From Mycobacterium sp. NBC_00419 (GTDB lineage Bacteria; Actinomycetota; Actinomycetes; Mycobacteriales; Mycobacteriaceae), in contig NZ_CP107931.1 of the NCBI RefSeq assembly GCF_036023875.1, forward strand, positions 3,906,001-3,970,000: DNA of 64,000 nucleotides. Reading direction: 5' to 3'. Both the position numbers and the translations under genes were made by a program. Shown one piece after another: positions 9,032-18,647 of this stretch. Under the pieces are notes generated by a model that was not told where the DNA came from, did no database searches, and worked only from the letters and a program-made list of their open reading frames with translations. How positions within the stretch are numbered: the stretch's first letter is position 1; each line of letters starts with the position of its first letter.

Positions 9032-9672
9032 CCCGGATCGTCCTGGCCCTCGACACGGCGACCCCGGCCGTCACCGCCGCCGTCGTCGCGTGTGACGACA
9101 ACGGACGATGCGAGCTTCTCGGGCAGCGGGTCAGCATCGACGCCCGGGCGCACGCTGAGTTGCTGACCCCCAACGTCATCTCCGCGGTGGCCCAGGCCGG
9201 ACTGACGATGGCCGACCTGACTGCCGTCGTGGTCGGCTGTGGCCCAGGGCCGTTCACCGGGCTGCGGGTCGGGATGGCCACCGCCGCCGCCTACGGCCAT
9301 GCCCTCGGAGTGCCCGTGCACGGGGTGTGCAGCCTTGACGCCATCGGTGTGCTGACGGACGGTGAGGTGTTGGTGGTGACCGATGCCCGCCGCCGCGAGG
9401 TGTACTGGGCCCGCTACCGCGCCGGTGTGCGCATTGACGGCCCGGGTGTCGAGGCCGTCGCCGACGTACCGGTCGGCGGGGCGCAGGCGGTGGCCGGATC
9501 ACCTGACCATGTCGGCCTGTTCGATTTGCCCGCACTGGACTTCACCTACCCGACACCGGCGGGACTCGTTGCCGCAGTGACGGACTGGGATGGCGAACCG
9601 GCACCTCTGGTCCCGCTGTACCTGCGTCGGCCGGATGCCAAGACCCTTGCCGAACGCGGGGTGTTGCGGTGA
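9028..9672 (+). CDS. tsaB: tRNA threonylcarbamoyladenosine biosynthesis protein TsaB
   Basis: 214 residues of the ASKHA-fold TsaB (YeaZ) family. The N-terminus ILALDTATPAVTAAV and the segment GCGPGPFTGLRVGMATA are family hallmarks. TsaB is the catalytically inactive partner that dimerises with TsaD and recruits TsaE. The ATG overlaps the tsaE stop (ATGA), and the stop overlaps the rimI GTG (GTGA). It lacks the metal-binding HxxxH of TsaD, as expected. Confidence 0.93.
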   Translation: MTRIVLALDTATPAVTAAVVACDDNGRCELLGQRVSIDARAHAELLTPNVISAVAQAGLTMADLTAVVVGCGPGPFTGLRVGMATAAAYGHALGVPVHGVCSLDAIGVLTDGEVLVVTDARRREVYWARYRAGVRIDGPGVEAVADVPVGGAQAVAGSPDHVGLFDLPALDFTYPTPAGLVAAVTDWDGEPAPLVPLYLRRPDAKTLAERGVLR

Positions 9673-10124
9673 ACGTCGTCTACGGCCCCCTGCAGAAGAC
9701 CGACGCCGCCCGCTGCGCGGAACTGGAGATGCAGCTGTTCGACGGCGACGACCCGTGGCCGGAGTTCTCGTTCGTGCGGGAACTGGCCGCCGCCCACAAC
9801 CGCTACGTCGCCGCCCGGGTGGACGACAAGCTGGTCGGCTACGCCGGGATCTCCCGGCTCGGCCGCACCCCGCCGTTCGAATTCGAGATCCACACCATCG
9901 GGGTCGACCCGGCGTATCAGGGCAAGGGCATCGGTCGGCGGATGATGACCGAACTGCTCGATGCCGTCGGCCCCGGCTCGGTGGTCTTCCTCGAAGTCCG
10001 CACCGACAACGAGCCGGCGATCGCGCTGTATGAAAGCCTCGGCTTCACCAGGATCGGTGTGCGCAAGCGGTACTACCAGGCCAGCGGCGCAGACGCCTAC
10101 ACGATGCGACGGGACGCGCAATGA
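9669..10124 (+). CDS. rimI: Ribosomal protein-alanine N-acetyltransferase RimI-like (GNAT)
   Basis: 151 residues with a GNAT acetyltransferase fold. The acetyl-CoA loop is in [17 protein letters not shown] (V-x-x-x-x-R/Q-G-x-G-x-G/A type), followed by [20 protein letters not shown] and IGVRKRYY, typical of RimI. Family members acetylate protein N-termini, classically ribosomal protein bS18. It starts with GTG in a GTGA overlap with tsaB and ends in an ATGA overlap with tsaD, the order found in mycobacteria. Confidence 0.9.
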   Translation: MNVVYGPLQKTDAARCAELEMQLFDGDDPWPEFSFVRELAAAHNRYVAARVDDKLVGYAGISRLGRTPPFEFEIHTIGVDPAYQGKGIGRRMMTELLDAVGPGSVVFLEVRTDNEPAIALYESLGFTRIGVRKRYYQASGADAYTMRRDAQ

Positions 10125-11224
10125 CAAATCTCCCCGAGTCGCTGCGCTCCTGCCCGCCGGCGACACCTACCCCCGAGTCACTGCGCTCCTGCCCGCCGGC
10201 GACAACCATCCTCGCCATCGAAAGCTCCTGCGACGAAACAGGAGTCGGTATCGCCCGCCTGAACGCCGACGGCACCGTGGCGCTGCTGGCCGACGAGGTG
10301 GCCTCCAGCGTCGACGAGCATGCCCGCTACGGCGGGGTGGTGCCGGAGATCGCCTCGCGGGCCCACCTGGAGGCACTCGGGCCGACCATGCGCCGGGCCT
10401 TGGCCACCGCGGCGATCGACAAGCCCGACGTGGTCGCGGCCACCATCGGACCCGGCCTGGCCGGCGCGCTGCTGGTCGGGGTCGCCGCCGCGAAGGCCTA
10501 CGCCGCGGCATGGGGTGTGCCGTTCTATGCGGTCAACCACCTCGGCGGGCACCTGGCCGCCGACGTCTACGACCACGGCCCGCTTCCCGAAAGCGTCGGC
10601 CTGCTGGTGTCCGGCGGTCACACCCACCTGCTGCACGTGCGCTCGCTGGGCGAGCCGATCATCGAACTCGGCAGCACCGTCGACGACGCGGCGGGGGAGG
10701 CCTACGACAAGGTGGCCCGACTGCTCGGCCTGGGATACCCCGGCGGCAAGGCCCTCGACGACCTGGCCCGCACCGGCGACGCGGGGGCCATCGCGTTTCC
10801 GCGCGGTATGACCGGCCCGCGCGACGAACGGTTCGCGTTCAGCTTCTCCGGCCTGAAGACGGCGGTGGCGCGCTATGTGGAGAGCCACCCCGACTACAAC
10901 GCCGCCGATGTGGCCGCGGGCTTCCAGGAAGCCGTCGCCGACGTGCTCACGTCCAAGGCCGTGCGGGCCGCGGCCGAGCTGGGAGTGTCGACGCTGCTGA
11001 TCGCCGGCGGCGTCGCAGCCAACTCCCGGCTTCGCGAACTCGCCGAAGAGCGATGTGCCGCAGCGGGATTGACGTTACGCATCCCACGCCCGCGGTTGTG
11101 TACCGACAATGGGGCGATGATCGCCTCCTTCGCGGCCCATCTGATCGCCGCCGGTGCCTCGCCGTCCCCGCTCGACGTGCCCACTGACCCCGGCCTGCCG
11201 GTGATCGCGGGGCAGGTGGCATGA
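10121..11224 (+). CDS. tsaD: tRNA threonylcarbamoyladenosine transferase TsaD with repeat-encoded N-terminal extension
   Basis: 367 residues, an ASKHA metalloenzyme that transfers threonylcarbamoyl from TC-AMP to tRNA A37. The family N-terminus [14 protein letters not shown] begins only at residue 30; metal-ligand His residues are in NHLGGHLA, and [10 protein letters not shown] is present near the C-terminus. The first 28 residues are abnormal: [11 protein letters not shown] occurs twice because a 39-bp DNA repeat is duplicated here (10132-10209). The only start codon in register with the rimI overlap (ATGA) is upstream of the repeat. No ATG or GTG exists at the usual family start, so the extension is probably translated. 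Confidence 0.92.
   Translation: MTNLPESLRSCPPATPTPESLRSCPPATTILAIESSCDETGVGIARLNADGTVALLADEVASSVDEHARYGGVVPEIASRAHLEALGPTMRRALATAAIDKPDVVAATIGPGLAGALLVGVAAAKAYAAAWGVPFYAVNHLGGHLAADVYDHGPLPESVGLLVSGGHTHLLHVRSLGEPIIELGSTVDDAAGEAYDKVARLLGLGYPGGKALDDLARTGDAGAIAFPRGMTGPRDERFAFSFSGLKTAVARYVESHPDYNAADVAAGFQEAVADVLTSKAVRAAAELGVSTLLIAGGVAANSRLRELAEERCAAAGLTLRIPRPRLCTDNGAMIASFAAHLIAAGASPSPLDVPTDPGLPVIAGQVA
10132..10209 (+). repeat. Two tandem 39-bp units inside the 5' end of tsaD
   Basis: Unit 1 (10132-10170) and unit 2 (10171-10209) both begin CCCCGAGTC and share 33 of their first 34 bases, including CTGCGCTCCTGCCCGCCGG. A third, shorter copy lies at 58465-58488. The unit is a multiple of three, so it inserts 13 codons without a frameshift. 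Confidence 0.85.
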
Positions 11225-11703
11225 GCGCGGCCGACAAGCTCGAGATCACCGAACTGCTCTACCGCTACGCCGAACTCATCGACGCCGGCGACTTCGACGG
11301 CGTCGGGCAGTTGTTGAGCCGCGCCACATTCGGCGGTGCCAAGACGCCGATCGTGTCCGGCGCGAAGAACATCGCTGGCCTGTTCGCGATGACCACCCGT
11401 CGCTTTCCCGACACGGCATCTGATGTCGCCGGCCCGGCGGCTCCGGGTACCCCCAAGACCCGCCACCTCGTCCTCAATGCCCTCGTCGATCTCGACGGTG
11501 ACAGTGCTGCCGCCCGGTCGACGTTCCTGGTCGTGCAGGCCACCGACGCCGTGGCGTTCCAGCCCATCGTCGCCGGCCGCTACTACGACCGATTCGCCCG
11601 CGACGGCGACGGCTGGTACTTCACCGAACGCAAGGCCGATGTCGAGATGGTGGGGGACGTGTCCGATCACCTGCTGATCGCCCCGGACGCGTTCGACAGG
11701 TGA
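11221..11703 (+). CDS. NTF2/SnoaL-like domain protein
   Basis: 160 residues with a nuclear transport factor 2-like fold. The helical start [24 protein letters not shown] and the late segment [16 protein letters not shown] are typical. Such small proteins act as isomerases, hydrolases or ligand-binding domains; nothing here fixes a reaction. It resembles the NTF2-like protein at 21910-22353: both have Y(A/T)YAE-x-LDAGD-type starts, PKTRH and a GDxSxHL ending. Its ATG overlaps the tsaD stop (ATGA) and its stop overlaps the next start, so it belongs to the alr-tsaD operon. Confidence 0.8.
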   Translation: MSAADKLEITELLYRYAELIDAGDFDGVGQLLSRATFGGAKTPIVSGAKNIAGLFAMTTRRFPDTASDVAGPAAPGTPKTRHLVLNALVDLDGDSAAARSTFLVVQATDAVAFQPIVAGRYYDRFARDGDGWYFTERKADVEMVGDVSDHLLIAPDAFDR

Positions 11704-12707
11704 TGCACTACGACGTGCGGCTGCGGCCGGCGCAACCGCCCGCACCTGCCGCCGACGCGTTCACGCTCCACCGCAGTGAGGTCCCGCCCAGTCCCGGCCG
11801 CGACGGGCTGACGCTGGCGTACATCCACGAAGGGGTGGGCGGCTACCCGCTGCTCCTGCTGCACGGGTATCCCGAGACCAAGCGCATCTGGTGGCGCAAC
11901 ATCGCCGCGCTGGCCGATGCCGGCTACGAGGTCATCGCGCCGGACCTGCGCGGCTACGGCGACTCCGATCTGTCGGCGGACGACGTCTACGACTTCGCCG
12001 CCTACAGCCGCGACGTCTACCACCTGGTGCACGACGTGCTCGGCCACCAGCACTGCGGCGTGGTCGGCGGAGACGTCGGCGGGGTCGTGGCGATCGACCT
12101 GATCCACCGGTTCGACGGTTTCGTCGACAAGCTGGTGTTCTTCGATTCGGTGCCACCGCTGGTCTTCGAGGACTACATCGCCGCGGGCATCGACCCGGCG
12201 GCCGTGTTGCGCGACGGACCGACCGGCGACTACCGCCGGTTGCAAGGGCAGACGCCTGACGTGCTGGCCGCCGAACTCGACACGGCCGACAAACGCCGCC
12301 GCTACGTCGGAGGCATGTACGGCCACCGGTTGTGGGCTTCGCCGGGCACGTTCGACGACGCCGACGTCGACTTCATGACTGAGCCGTTCGCCACCGAGGC
12401 GCGGCTGCGGGCGGGGTGGGCGGTCTACCAGCTGGCCTACGGCAGAGCGGTCAGCGAGGCCCCCATCATGGATCGCAAGGTCGACGTGCCGACCCTGCTG
12501 CTCTACGGCATGGACGACCAGGTCGTCAGCCCCGACTTCGTGCATGCCTGCGAGGTGGCCTTCACCGACCGGACCGGGCCCGTCGTGCTGCCCGGCGCCG
12601 GGCATTTCCTGCAGTGGGAACGGGCCGACCTGTTCAATCCGCTGGTCATCGCGTTTTTCGGGGACGTCCGCGTGGCCCACGAGCGGCCGGGGACACCGGC
12701 GGGCTAA
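11700..12707 (+). CDS. Epoxide hydrolase/haloalkane dehalogenase-like alpha/beta hydrolase
   Basis: 335 residues. [11 protein letters not shown] (55-65) is the HGxP oxyanion motif, and the nucleophile elbow is GGDVGG with Asp at 125 in place of Ser. This Asp nucleophile marks epoxide hydrolases and haloalkane/haloacetate dehalogenases, which form a covalent alkyl-enzyme ester. Late GMDDQV and GAGHFLQWE segments supply the charge-relay acid and the His. The substrate cannot be read. Start is GTG 11700 (overlapping the previous stop) or the adjacent ATG 11703. Last gene of the operon before groES. Confidence 0.85.
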   Translation: MMHYDVRLRPAQPPAPAADAFTLHRSEVPPSPGRDGLTLAYIHEGVGGYPLLLLHGYPETKRIWWRNIAALADAGYEVIAPDLRGYGDSDLSADDVYDFAAYSRDVYHLVHDVLGHQHCGVVGGDVGGVVAIDLIHRFDGFVDKLVFFDSVPPLVFEDYIAAGIDPAAVLRDGPTGDYRRLQGQTPDVLAAELDTADKRRRYVGGMYGHRLWASPGTFDDADVDFMTEPFATEARLRAGWAVYQLAYGRAVSEAPIMDRKVDVPTLLLYGMDDQVVSPDFVHACEVAFTDRTGPVVLPGAGHFLQWERADLFNPLVIAFFGDVRVAHERPGTPAG

Positions 12708-12738
12708 GCCCTGGGCGAATCTGCGCCGGGCCACCCTT

Positions 12739-12770
12739 GAGTGCTAGCACTCTCATGTATAGAGTGCTAG
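12739..12770. promoter_or_regulatory. CIRCE (HrcA) operator of groES-groEL1 with an extra half-site
   Basis: CTAGCACTC (12744-12752), a 9-nt spacer and GAGTGCTAG (12762-12770) form a perfect CIRCE element, the HrcA repressor site. The left arm is part of another perfect palindrome, GAGTGCTAGCACTC (12739-12752), so there are three half-sites in 32 bp. A -10-like TAGAGT (12760-12765) lies in the right half, so HrcA binding would block the promoter. Confidence 0.9.
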
Positions 12771-12856
12771 GTGGCACGCGGCCAACCCCCTGCGCCGGCT
12801 CCCGCGACGACGGCGCGAAGGCTTGGACGTATGCCGAACACCTGGTTAAACCGACA

Positions 12857-12879
12857 GGTCCGGGGAAAAGCCCCGGACC
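12857..12879 (+). other. Hairpin in the groES 5' leader
   Basis: GGTCCGGGG (12857-12865) and CCCCGGACC (12871-12879) form a perfect 9-bp stem with a 5-nt AAAAG loop. It lies about 30 nt upstream of the groES GTG, inside the predicted leader. There is no following T-run, so a terminator is unlikely; it may stabilise or regulate the mRNA. Confidence 0.6.
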
Positions 12880-12907
12880 CGCACCCCTAACAGTGGAGGG
12901 CTCCATC

Positions 12908-13210
12908 GTGGCGAGCGTGAACATCAAGCCACTCGAGGACAAGATCCTCGTACAGGCCAATGAGGCCGAGACGACCACAGCGTCGGGTCTGGTCATCCCG
13001 GACACCGCCAAGGAGAAGCCGCAGGAAGGCACTGTCGTTGCCGTCGGCCCCGGCCGGTGGGACGAGGATGGCGAGAAGCGGATTCCGCTGGACGTCGCCG
13101 AGGGCGACACCGTCATCTACAGCAAGTACGGCGGCACCGAGATCAAGTACAACGGCGAGGAGTACTTGATCCTGTCGGCACGCGACGTGCTGGCGGTCGT
13201 CAACAAGTAG
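12908..13210 (+). CDS. groES: Co-chaperonin GroES (Cpn10)
   Basis: 100 residues, nearly identical along its length to mycobacterial GroES ([52 protein letters not shown]). It forms the heptameric lid that caps the GroEL chamber. The GTG start is preceded by GGAGGG about 8 nt upstream. It heads the CIRCE-controlled heat-shock operon with groEL1, 80 bp downstream. Confidence 0.98.
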   Translation: MASVNIKPLEDKILVQANEAETTTASGLVIPDTAKEKPQEGTVVAVGPGRWDEDGEKRIPLDVAEGDTVIYSKYGGTEIKYNGEEYLILSARDVLAVVNK

Positions 13211-13251
13211 CACCCGTGTACCGCCCCGGCGATCCCCGCATTCGCGGGTGA

Positions 13252-14910
<1,659 letters not shown>

Positions 14911-14926
14911 ATAGCACTGCCTCGAC

Positions 14927-14976
14927 TGTGGGGCTTATGTACGCGATCTCTTCGATTTGCGTACATAAGCCCCACA
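14927..14976. terminator. 18-bp perfect stem-loop downstream of groEL1
   Basis: TGTGGGGCTTATGTACGC (14927-14944) pairs perfectly with 14959-14976 across a 14-nt loop; beyond one mismatch three more base pairs are possible. No T-run follows. It sits between convergent genes (groEL1 and the ion channel gene) and is probably a bidirectional terminator. Confidence 0.7.
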
Positions 14977-14994
14977 CTCGTCTCTGGGGCCTCG

Positions 14995-15051
14995 CGAGTG
15001 TGCGGTTTCGTCCGCGACTCGCCGCCTGGCGCGTATGCCGATGCACACTCG
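14995..15051. repeat. Inverted-repeat element with 9-bp ends
   Basis: CGAGTGTGC (14995-15003) is matched by GCACACTCG (15043-15051) over a 39-nt interior. The left end can also pair with CACACTCG at 14973-14980, giving an alternative hairpin that competes with the terminator stem. The layout (GAGYGTGC...GCACRCTC, 55-57 bp) is like the element at 57306-57361. Confidence 0.5.
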
Positions 15052-15088
15052 GCACCCGGAATTTCCGACGCCGCCGTGCTCGCCGTCG

Positions 15089-16174
15089 CTAGTGGAAGAA
15101 CTGGGTAGCCGGGGGCGCGTTGTACACGTGAAGGAAGATCGTTAGCGCTACCAGCGCGGCATAGGTGCCGAGCGAGATCAGTCCGACCCGACGGTCGAGT
15201 GCGGCTGTCAGCGCTGGCGACATTTCTTGGTGGTTGCGTCGGCTGGCGAGGACCGAATAACCAGTCGCCGCCGCGATATAGATCATCGACAGGATGTAGA
15301 TCACGTCCAGCATCGTCAGGTACTCGACAGACGGCAGGTCGCCTTCTGTGCTCCACTGCAGGGCGATGATGGTCAGCAGTGCAGTGATGCCAATGCCGGC
15401 GCGCGCCTCTTCCAGGCGAGCGGGAAGCACGAAGATCAGCGCGGTGATCAGGACGACGATGAAGATCGGTATGAAGAGTTTCACTATGTACGGCAATGCA
15501 TTCCGCTTGACCGGAAGGTCGATCGTGATGCACGAGAAGGGCACGCCGTCAGGCGGAACTCTGCTGTCTCCGAAGTTGGTCTCGTATTGATGATCGATGA
15601 TGGACAGCGTCGGGGTGCCCAGCGAGTATCCGGGAATCGTGTCCAGCAGTGACCTGTTGATCGAGATCGGCCGCGTGTCGGGCACGAAGTTCAGTGTGCG
15701 GGTGTCCGCGCGTTGGTCTTTGAACACCACTCGCAGCACCTGCGTGTCGAAGGGGTAGTTCTGCAGCATGAGCTTTCTGCTGAACACCCCCTGGTACCTC
15801 ATGAGCATGTACTTGGAGCCATCAGGTTCCTCGACCGGTGCGTCATAGATCATCTGGGGCGCGACGCCTCCAGTGGACGAAGTTGTGGTGTTCTGAAAGC
15901 CGTTGGAGTTCATTACTTCAAGAGTGGCCGGCGGGTTGATGTTCGGATTCGTCCACCGCAACCAGAGGTAGACGTCCACGGTGAAACTCTCCGCGGCGAC
16001 ATCGATGTCCTGTAAGTCCTTGATGTAGGCGCCGACGAACACCCGATCTGCGCCGGCATCCGCGCTCGCCGGTGCAGGTCGCGTCAGAACGCCTGCCCAA
16101 CCCGCCGCCAGAGCCATCAGGACGATCACCAGAGCAGCAACGCCGCGATGGCTGTGGGTCACTCGAACGACCAC
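15089..16174 (-). CDS. Pentameric ligand-gated ion channel (Cys-loop superfamily) homologue
   Basis: 361 residues. A signal peptide (about 1-38, ending PASA-DA) is followed by an extracellular beta-sandwich (about 40-226) and four membrane helices: M1 about 228-250, M2 256-273, M3 284-308, M4 331-351. The canonical loop is NYPFDTQ (139-145), as in prokaryotic members, without the two loop cysteines. M2 reads EEARAGIGITALLTIIALQ: aligned on the conserved 9' Leu it has Glu at -2', Arg at 0', and the G-I-T-x-L-L core seen in nicotinic receptor M2, suggesting a cation pore. Known bacterial relatives are GLIC (proton-gated) and ELIC (amine-gated). The ligand here is unknown. The start is a GTG at 16174; other GTGs downstream are possible. 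It is monocistronic and divergent from a secreted M15-like protein. Confidence 0.88.
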   Translation of the reverse strand: MVVRVTHSHRGVAALVIVLMALAAGWAGVLTRPAPASADAGADRVFVGAYIKDLQDIDVAAESFTVDVYLWLRWTNPNINPPATLEVMNSNGFQNTTTSSTGGVAPQMIYDAPVEEPDGSKYMLMRYQGVFSRKLMLQNYPFDTQVLRVVFKDQRADTRTLNFVPDTRPISINRSLLDTIPGYSLGTPTLSIIDHQYETNFGDSRVPPDGVPFSCITIDLPVKRNALPYIVKLFIPIFIVVLITALIFVLPARLEEARAGIGITALLTIIALQWSTEGDLPSVEYLTMLDVIYILSMIYIAAATGYSVLASRRNHQEMSPALTAALDRRVGLISLGTYAALVALTIFLHVYNAPPATQFFH

Positions 16175-16300
16175 GCTTTTGCCGCCTGTCTTTCAGGGGC
16201 ACCCCGAGCGGATTCTTGCACGTCGGAGACCTCAGCCGTCGATGACGGGGCGCGTGTCGCGGTTCTGTGGCAATGGCGCCATCGCCGCCGACGAGAAAAG

Positions 16301-16306
16301 TAAGCT
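16301..16306 (+). promoter_or_regulatory. Leaderless -10 element of the M15-like gene
   Basis: TAAGCT is followed by 7 nt and the GTG at 16314. This favours a start that places the hydrophobic signal segment at the N-terminus, rather than the in-frame ATG at 16242. Confidence 0.5.
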
Positions 16307-16313
16307 GCTCGTC

Positions 16314-16970
16314 GTGGCGAAGGTGCTGGGCGGTAACGCAGGTCGCTGGTTGGCGGCCGGGCTGTCCGTCGTCGTCTCCGGCGCGATGTTCTATGCCCAA
16401 AGCCACGAGACCCCGCACCGTCCCGCCGCCCCGGCCGCATCGCCGACATCGACAGCGCTGCCCGCGCCGAACGTGACCACCCCTACCGAGGCCGAACTGC
16501 TGGCAGCCAGTGCACCGGTGGCCGACGCAGCGGGCTTCCAGTTCGCCCTGCCACCCGGCGACGTGGACGAGAAGAACATGCAGATCCACACCATCTGGGT
16601 GGCGCGCGCGATCAGCGTGATGTTCCTGGAGATCAACACCATGTACGGCTACCGGCAGGATCCGCTGAAATGGCATCCCAACGGGCTGGCCGTCGACGTG
16701 ATGATCCCGAACTACCACACCAAAGAGGGCATCGACCTGGGCAACCAGATCGCCGGCTATGCCCTGGCCAATGCCAAGCGCTGGGGAGTGCTGCACGTCA
16801 TCTGGCGGCAGGGCTTCTACCCGGGCATCGGCGCTCCGAGCTGGACAGCGGACTACGGCAACGAGACCGCCAACCACTACGACCATGTCCACATCGCCAC
16901 CGACGGCGGCGGATATCCGACCGGCCAGGAAACCTATTTCCTGGGCTCGATGCGGTTAGCTCCGGCCTGA
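16314..16970 (+). CDS. Secreted or anchored M15-like (VanY/ARB_07466-type) domain protein
   Basis: 218 residues from the leaderless GTG. A hydrophobic N-terminal segment (about 10-28) is followed by a Pro/Ala/Thr-rich linker (31-60) and a conserved domain. The domain has HPNGLAVD (H121, D128) and HYDHVH (H188, H191, H193), the spacing of the zinc site of M15/LAS D-Ala-D-Ala carboxypeptidases (HxxxxxxD...HxH). Close mycobacterial relatives are uncharacterised; a role in peptidoglycan trimming is plausible but inferred. It is divergent from the ion channel gene and followed by the DUF4349 lipoprotein gene. Confidence 0.7.
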   Translation: MAKVLGGNAGRWLAAGLSVVVSGAMFYAQSHETPHRPAAPAASPTSTALPAPNVTTPTEAELLAASAPVADAAGFQFALPPGDVDEKNMQIHTIWVARAISVMFLEINTMYGYRQDPLKWHPNGLAVDVMIPNYHTKEGIDLGNQIAGYALANAKRWGVLHVIWRQGFYPGIGAPSWTADYGNETANHYDHVHIATDGGGYPTGQETYFLGSMRLAPA

Positions 16971-16986
16971 TCGCGCGGCACCGCGC

Positions 16987-16992
16987 TAGCCT
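16987..16992 (+). promoter_or_regulatory. Leaderless -10 element of the DUF4349 lipoprotein gene
   Basis: TAGCCT is followed by a 6-nt spacer and the ATG at 16999, the TANNNT leaderless layout. Confidence 0.5.
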
Positions 16993-16998
16993 CGCTAG

Positions 16999-17850
16999 AT
17001 GGACCGGACGCCGCCAAGACTGCGCATTGCACGATGGCTGGTCGCCGCGCTGGCGGTGCTGAGCCTGCTCACCGCGTGCACGGGCGGACCTGTGCGTCCC
17101 TCGCAGGCTCCCGCCGGTACCGCTGATGCGGTGCAAGCGCCTGTGCCTCAGGATGTTCCGAAAGCGCCGCCGCCGGTGCAGCGCGACGTAGTCAAGACGG
17201 CGGCGATGATCGTCAATGTGGCCGACCCCGCCGAGGCGGGCGACAAGGCCACCACGATCGTCGACACCCAGCAGGGCCGGGTCGACAGCCGCTCCGAAGA
17301 CGCGGGATCGGGAACCGGCAGAGCCCGAACGACGATGGTGCTGCGCGTTCCCGCCGCCAAGCTCGACGACGTCATGCGCGAACTCAAGGCGCTCGGCACC
17401 GTCGAACACGCCGAGGTCACCACCGACGACGTCACCGCCCAGCGGGTCGACCTCGATGCCCGGATCAAGGCACTGCAGACATCGGTGGATCGACTGCTGG
17501 CCATCATGCGCGACGCCAAGGATCCCGAAGCGTTGATCAAAGCCGAAGATGCTCTCTCGCAGCGGCAGGCCGACCTGGACAGTCTGCGCGCCCAGCGCGA
17601 GGCGCTCGGCGACCAGATCGCCTACAGCACAGTCAACGTCACTTTCACCGCCCAGAGCATCGGCGGCCCGGCACCGAATCAGTATCAGGGCTTCTTCGGC
17701 CAGGTCCACCGAGGGTGGGACGCGATGGTGTCCCTCGCCAGCGATTCGGTGCTGCTGTTCGGTCTGCTGCTCCCGTGGCTGGCGGTGCTGGCCGTCGCCG
17801 GTGGCATCACCTACGGCCTCGTCCTGCTGGTGAAGCGGCGCCGGCCGTGA
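16999..17850 (+). CDS. DUF4349 domain lipoprotein
   Basis: 283 residues. The signal peptide ends in the lipobox LLTAC with lipidated Cys27. The DUF4349 domain (about 65-225) includes a predicted coiled coil around RIKALQTSVDRLLAI...ALSQRQADLDSLRAQREAL. A C-terminal membrane helix (about 248-270) and a basic tail (KRRRP) follow, so the protein is held at both ends. DUF4349 proteins have no established function. Its stop overlaps the next gene's GTG (GTGA), so the two are co-translated. Confidence 0.85.
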   Translation: MDRTPPRLRIARWLVAALAVLSLLTACTGGPVRPSQAPAGTADAVQAPVPQDVPKAPPPVQRDVVKTAAMIVNVADPAEAGDKATTIVDTQQGRVDSRSEDAGSGTGRARTTMVLRVPAAKLDDVMRELKALGTVEHAEVTTDDVTAQRVDLDARIKALQTSVDRLLAIMRDAKDPEALIKAEDALSQRQADLDSLRAQREALGDQIAYSTVNVTFTAQSIGGPAPNQYQGFFGQVHRGWDAMVSLASDSVLLFGLLLPWLAVLAVAGGITYGLVLLVKRRRP

Positions 17851-18647
17851 CCGGCGAACCACTGGTGCTCCAGGACCGCGACGAGCGCGGCGTCGTCACC
17901 CTGACATTGAACCGGCCGCAGTCCTTCAACGCGCTGTCCGAAGCAATGCTCACCGCTCTTGGCTCTGCCCTCGACGCCCTCGCCGGTGACGACACCGTTC
18001 GTGCCGTCGTCCTGGGCGCCGCGGGAAAGGCCTTCTGTGCCGGGCACGATCTCAAGGAGATGCGCGCCGAGCCGTCGCTGGACTACTACGAGCAACTGTT
18101 CGCCCAGTGCACCGCGGTCATGCTGTCGATCCAGCGGCTGCCCGTTCCGGTGATCGCCCGGGTGCACGGCGTGGCGACGGCGGCCGGCTGCCAGCTGGTG
18201 GCGATGTGCGACCTCGCGGTGGCCAGCCCAGACGCCCGCTTCGCTGTCAGCGGCATCAACGTCGGGCTGTTCTGCTCGACCCCCGGAGTTGCGTTGTCCC
18301 GCAACGTGCCCCGCAAGGCGGCCTTCGAGATGCTAGTCACCGGAGACTTCGTCGGCGCCGAGGAGGCCCGGGAGTTGGGGTTGGTCAACCGGGTGGCCGA
18401 GCCCGACGCGCTCGACGACGAGATCGAGGCTCTGGTGGCACGCATCGTGGCCAAGCCGCGGGCCGCCCTCGCCGTGGGAAAGGCCCTGTTCTACCGCCAG
18501 ATCGAAACCGGCATCGCGGCCGCCTATGACGATGCGGGTGCGACGATGGCCGCCAACATGATGGATCCGTGTGCGCTCGAAGGTGTACAGGCCTTCATCG
18601 ACAAGCGCCCGCCGACGTGGTCGCCTACTGCCCGGCAGGGAAGTTGA
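17847..18647 (+). CDS. Crotonase-fold protein, ECHDC3-like, lacking catalytic glutamates
   Basis: 266 residues of the enoyl-CoA hydratase/isomerase superfamily: the oxyanion segments FCAGHDLKEM and GVATAAGCQLVAMCD are present. Aligned with rat crotonase, Glu144 is replaced by Gln (Q116) and Glu164 by Gly (G136). Ordinary hydration is therefore unlikely. The segment GINVGLFCSTPGVALSR closely resembles human ECHDC3, a poorly understood family. It may catalyse another acyl-CoA reaction or bind acyl-CoA. GTG start in a GTGA overlap with the lipoprotein gene; its 3' end overlaps the convergent SDR by 23 bp. Confidence 0.85.
   Translation: MTGEPLVLQDRDERGVVTLTLNRPQSFNALSEAMLTALGSALDALAGDDTVRAVVLGAAGKAFCAGHDLKEMRAEPSLDYYEQLFAQCTAVMLSIQRLPVPVIARVHGVATAAGCQLVAMCDLAVASPDARFAVSGINVGLFCSTPGVALSRNVPRKAAFEMLVTGDFVGAEEARELGLVNRVAEPDALDDEIEALVARIVAKPRAALAVGKALFYRQIETGIAAAYDDAGATMAANMMDPCALEGVQAFIDKRPPTWSPTARQGS

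Noticed and set aside
12736..12754. Possible HspR (HAIR) site CTTGAGT...ACTC at groES
   Set aside because: The right arm is not ACTCAAG and the spacing is wrong; the sequence is fully explained by the CIRCE palindromes.
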